In this document: positions 13,416 through 15,627 of the stretch, in pieces
How positions within the stretch are numbered: the first letter of the stretch is position 1
Layout: each line of letters begins with the position of its first letter
From: M3007 sp041741155
GTDB taxonomy: Bacteria; Bacteroidota; Bacteroidia; Chitinophagales; Saprospiraceae
Length of the DNA: 15,627 nt
NCBI GenBank assembly: GCA_041741155.1
Contig: JBGSKO010000210.1
Coordinates: 1 to 15,627 of the forward strand
Reading direction: 5' to 3'
Translations under genes and position numbers: made by a program
Notes under the pieces: generated by a model
What the model was told of the DNA's origin: nothing
The model's input: the letters and a program-made list of their open reading frames with translations, nothing else
The model's database searches: none

Positions 13416-15461
13416 ATGTACAAAGTCAAATTCGGCGGAAAGAAGGGCAAAACCATCGAGCTGATGGAAAGTCCCGACATGGTTGCCATCCGCACCAAAG
13501 GCAACAAAGAAATCGGGGACGCATCCTTAAACCGAAAAAGCCTGGCCATTATCGAAGACACCCAGGAAGTCGCCTCTTTTCCCGAGGCCGGCATCAGTGT
13601 GCGCCGCGTTGGCAACGAAGGCGACCTCGAATCTACCGGTACCCGCGAGCGCGATGCCGCCCGTGCGACGCTCAAGCAGGATGAAAATATTCGCTTTGCC
13701 GGGCGTGTGCTCCAGGATGCCGATAGCGGCGAAGTGATGCTGTACACCGAGAATTTTTTCGTCAAATTTTTGGATAAAATCCCGGAACAGGAGTGCTTAG
13801 CCATTATTGAAAAATACAAACTCACGGTAAAAAACAAACTCGTCTTCGCCACCAACGCGTACTTTGTAGAGGCATCCGAAGGGACAGGGCTGGAGGTATT
13901 CAATATTGCCGAAAAGCTTTTGGAGGAAAAACAGGTGGAGTATTGCCACCCCGAAATCGTGCAGGAACGCCGATACAAAGGTGTACATCCGCTTCAGTGG
14001 CACTTGACCCAAACGACCATCAACGGCAAACCCGTCAACCAGCATATCAACATTGAGGCAGCGTGGAAACACACTAAGGGAAAGGGAATCACCATCGCTG
14101 TCATTGACGACGGTGTGGATGTTGAACACCCCGAGTTTACGGGACGCATTGTACACCCGTTCGATGCCTCGCTCAACAGTCCCGATTCAAATCCCAAACT
14201 GGCCGACGACAACCACGGCACGGCGTGCGCAGGGGTGGCCTGCGCTGCCGGATTGCCCAACGGCGCTTCCGGCACCGCTCCCGAAGCAGCCCTCATGCCG
14301 ATTCGTTTGCGCAGCGGCCTGGGAAGTATGGCCGAAGCCAATGCCTTTGTGTGGGCTGCCGACAAGGGCGCCGATGTGATTTCCTGCTCCTGGGGACCTA
14401 CCGACGGGGAGTGGTGGAACCCCATGGACCCCGTGCACAACCGCTCTACTCCACTACCCGACAGCACCCGCCTTGCGATGGAGTACGTGCTGAGCAAGGG
14501 CCGGGGCGGCAAAGGGGCCGTTATTCTTTTCGCAGCCGGCAACGGCAACGAAGATACCGGAAACGACGGCTACTCCAGTTTTCCAGGCGTCATCTCGGTG
14601 GCTGCCGTCAACGACTCCGGGAGACGCTGTGTGTACAGCGACTTCGGAAAATCCGTGTGGGTTTGTTTCCCTAGTGCCGACTACGGCTGGCGGGCATTCC
14701 AGCATCCCGCTCCTCTGAGTGAGGGCCTGCGTACGACGGACCGCAGAGGCCCGGCCGGCTATGCGCCCGACAATAACTATGTCAACACCTTTGGCGGCAC
14801 TTCTGCTGCTTGTCCGGGTATGGCCGGTATCGTCGCGCTCATGCTGGCCGTCAACCCCAACCTGACCGTCGTACAGGTTAAAGAGTTGATCCGCCAGTCG
14901 TGTACGCGTATTGACGAGCAAGGCGGCGAGTACGACGCCCAGGGGCACAGTATCTTCTACGGCCACGGGCGTATAGACGCCGGTTTAGCGCTTGAAAACG
15001 CCCGCAAGGCGGCCCAGCCCGGCGTCAAACCGGCAACGGCCGCGACCGTAGTGGGGGCGATAAAATTTAACTCCGGCAAGGAAGTATCGTTGAAACCCGG
15101 CGTACTCACCGGCGGAGATTTCAGCCCGGCTCGTCGCGTGCTCGGTGTACGGGCGCAGGTACAACCTGCATCTGCCAAGCTGAAGATTCGCTGCAAGATA
15201 AACGGCTCCTCCGTCGGGATCGCTGAAAGTGCTCAAGAGGGGGCTTATGTCGGCGAAACCAGCGCCGTCAACCGCGTATTCGGTATCGCCTTTGCGCTGG
15301 AAGGCCCGGATGCTAAAAATTACGATATCCACTACTCCGCCCGCCTGCTCGGCCGAAAAACACTGGCCAAGGCCAAAAATGGCGCCTGGTGCGGTACAGA
15401 CAAAAAAACCGGGAAAGCGGTGGAGGCGGTATCCGTGGAAATAAAAGCAAAAAGGAAATAG
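13416..15461 (+). CDS. Subtilisin-family (S8) serine protease with C-terminal ChW-like repeats
   Basis: This 681-residue protease carries the full subtilase set: D231 (AVIDDGVDVEHPEF), H267 (DDNHGTACAGVA), oxyanion N376 (FAAGNGNED) and S463 (FGGTSAACPGMAG). Residues about 109-185 look like an inhibitor-type propeptide (FFVKFLDKIPEQE..., ending VEYCHPEIVQE), so it is probably made as an inactive precursor. Residues 1-108 are a lysine-rich, charged region I do not recognise. Residues 589-628 and 637-676 resemble clostridial hydrophobic-W (ChW) repeats: the second has AKNYDIHYSA, AKNG, CGT and VEAVSVEI in the expected order, but lacks the GW. No signal peptide, lipobox or T9SS sorting domain is visible, so it is either cytoplasmic or exported by a route not evident here. 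The ATG at 13416 is the first of the frame and follows a good promoter. Substrate unknown. Confidence 0.93.
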   Translation: MYKVKFGGKKGKTIELMESPDMVAIRTKGNKEIGDASLNRKSLAIIEDTQEVASFPEAGISVRRVGNEGDLESTGTRERDAARATLKQDENIRFAGRVLQDADSGEVMLYTENFFVKFLDKIPEQECLAIIEKYKLTVKNKLVFATNAYFVEASEGTGLEVFNIAEKLLEEKQVEYCHPEIVQERRYKGVHPLQWHLTQTTINGKPVNQHINIEAAWKHTKGKGITIAVIDDGVDVEHPEFTGRIVHPFDASLNSPDSNPKLADDNHGTACAGVACAAGLPNGASGTAPEAALMPIRLRSGLGSMAEANAFVWAADKGADVISCSWGPTDGEWWNPMDPVHNRSTPLPDSTRLAMEYVLSKGRGGKGAVILFAAGNGNEDTGNDGYSSFPGVISVAAVNDSGRRCVYSDFGKSVWVCFPSADYGWRAFQHPAPLSEGLRTTDRRGPAGYAPDNNYVNTFGGTSAACPGMAGIVALMLAVNPNLTVVQVKELIRQSCTRIDEQGGEYDAQGHSIFYGHGRIDAGLALENARKAAQPGVKPATAATVVGAIKFNSGKEVSLKPGVLTGGDFSPARRVLGVRAQVQPASAKLKIRCKINGSSVGIAESAQEGAYVGETSAVNRVFGIAFALEGPDAKNYDIHYSARLLGRKTLAKAKNGAWCGTDKKTGKAVEAVSVEIKAKRK

Positions 15462-15627
15462 CCACGCTCGAACACGCTATATATAACATGAGTCATCCCG
15501 AATTTTGAAAACAGTTGAATCGCTCTTTTTTCGAGATATCCGGCGCGTATTGGGCGGGATGTTTTTGCACCCAATGCCGGCGCATGTTTTTCCGATGTCC
15601 TTGTTTCCTTAAAAAATTGGGAGTGTT
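15462..15627. other. Right edge, no gene recognised
   Basis: The 166 bp after the protease gene contain no convincing reading frame, RNA gene or terminator. There is a short inverted repeat (ATTGGG at 15549-15554 with CCCAAT at 15570-15575) without a T-tract. The next gene probably starts beyond the window. Confidence 0.5.

Noticed and set aside
15549..15575. Inverted repeat ATTGGG/CCCAAT as terminator of the protease gene
   Set aside because: The stem is only 6 bp with a 15-nt loop and no T-tract follows, so it is not distinguishable from chance.

Overview
The window looks like chromosomal DNA of a high-GC member of the Bacteroidota, most likely a Saprospiria/Lewinella-type lineage (inferred from gene content, not proven). 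The reasons are type IX secretion system (T9SS) sorting domains of both type A and type B, a PorP/SprF-family protein beside an OmpA/TPR/PD40 protein with PorE architecture, Bacteroidota-type -7 promoter boxes (TAnnTTTG), and no Shine-Dalgarno sequences before the genes. I see no tRNA, rRNA or CRISPR array.

Layout. 1-109: last 35 codons of an IS630-type transposase, cut by the window edge. 318-1538 (+): HI0933/YhiN/BaiN-family flavoprotein, whose stop codon overlaps that of a convergent small lipoprotein (1535-2035, -) carrying two copies of an NPPHGQPGHVC motif. 2268-8487 (+): three exported-protein genes in one direction: a small T9SS type A cargo protein, a 1439-residue fibre-like protein built of tandem repeats and ending in a peptidase S74 self-cleaving chaperone domain, and, after a strong terminator, a T9SS type B cargo protein with four short repeats. 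8489-8920: an array of palindromic 49-bp repeats that then switches orientation and forms a terminator for the opposite strand. 8920-12059 (-): a two-gene operon, PorP/SprF-like then PorE-like. 12276-13250 (-): a GT9 (heptosyltransferase-like) glycosyltransferase. 13416-15461 (+): a subtilisin-family protease without a signal peptide, ending in two ChW-like repeats. 15462-15627: no recognisable gene.

How it may fit together (inference). The centre of the window is a cell-surface module: two T9SS cargo proteins and a self-trimerising fibre on one strand face an outer-membrane PorP/PorE-like pair on the other. In the family, type B cargo commonly depends on a cognate PorP/SprF-like protein, so the pair at 8920-12059 is a reasonable candidate partner for the type B protein at 7237-8487. 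The flanking genes (flavoprotein, lipoprotein, glycosyltransferase, protease) have no obvious link to this module, though GT9 enzymes usually build the LPS core to which T9SS surface glycans relate.
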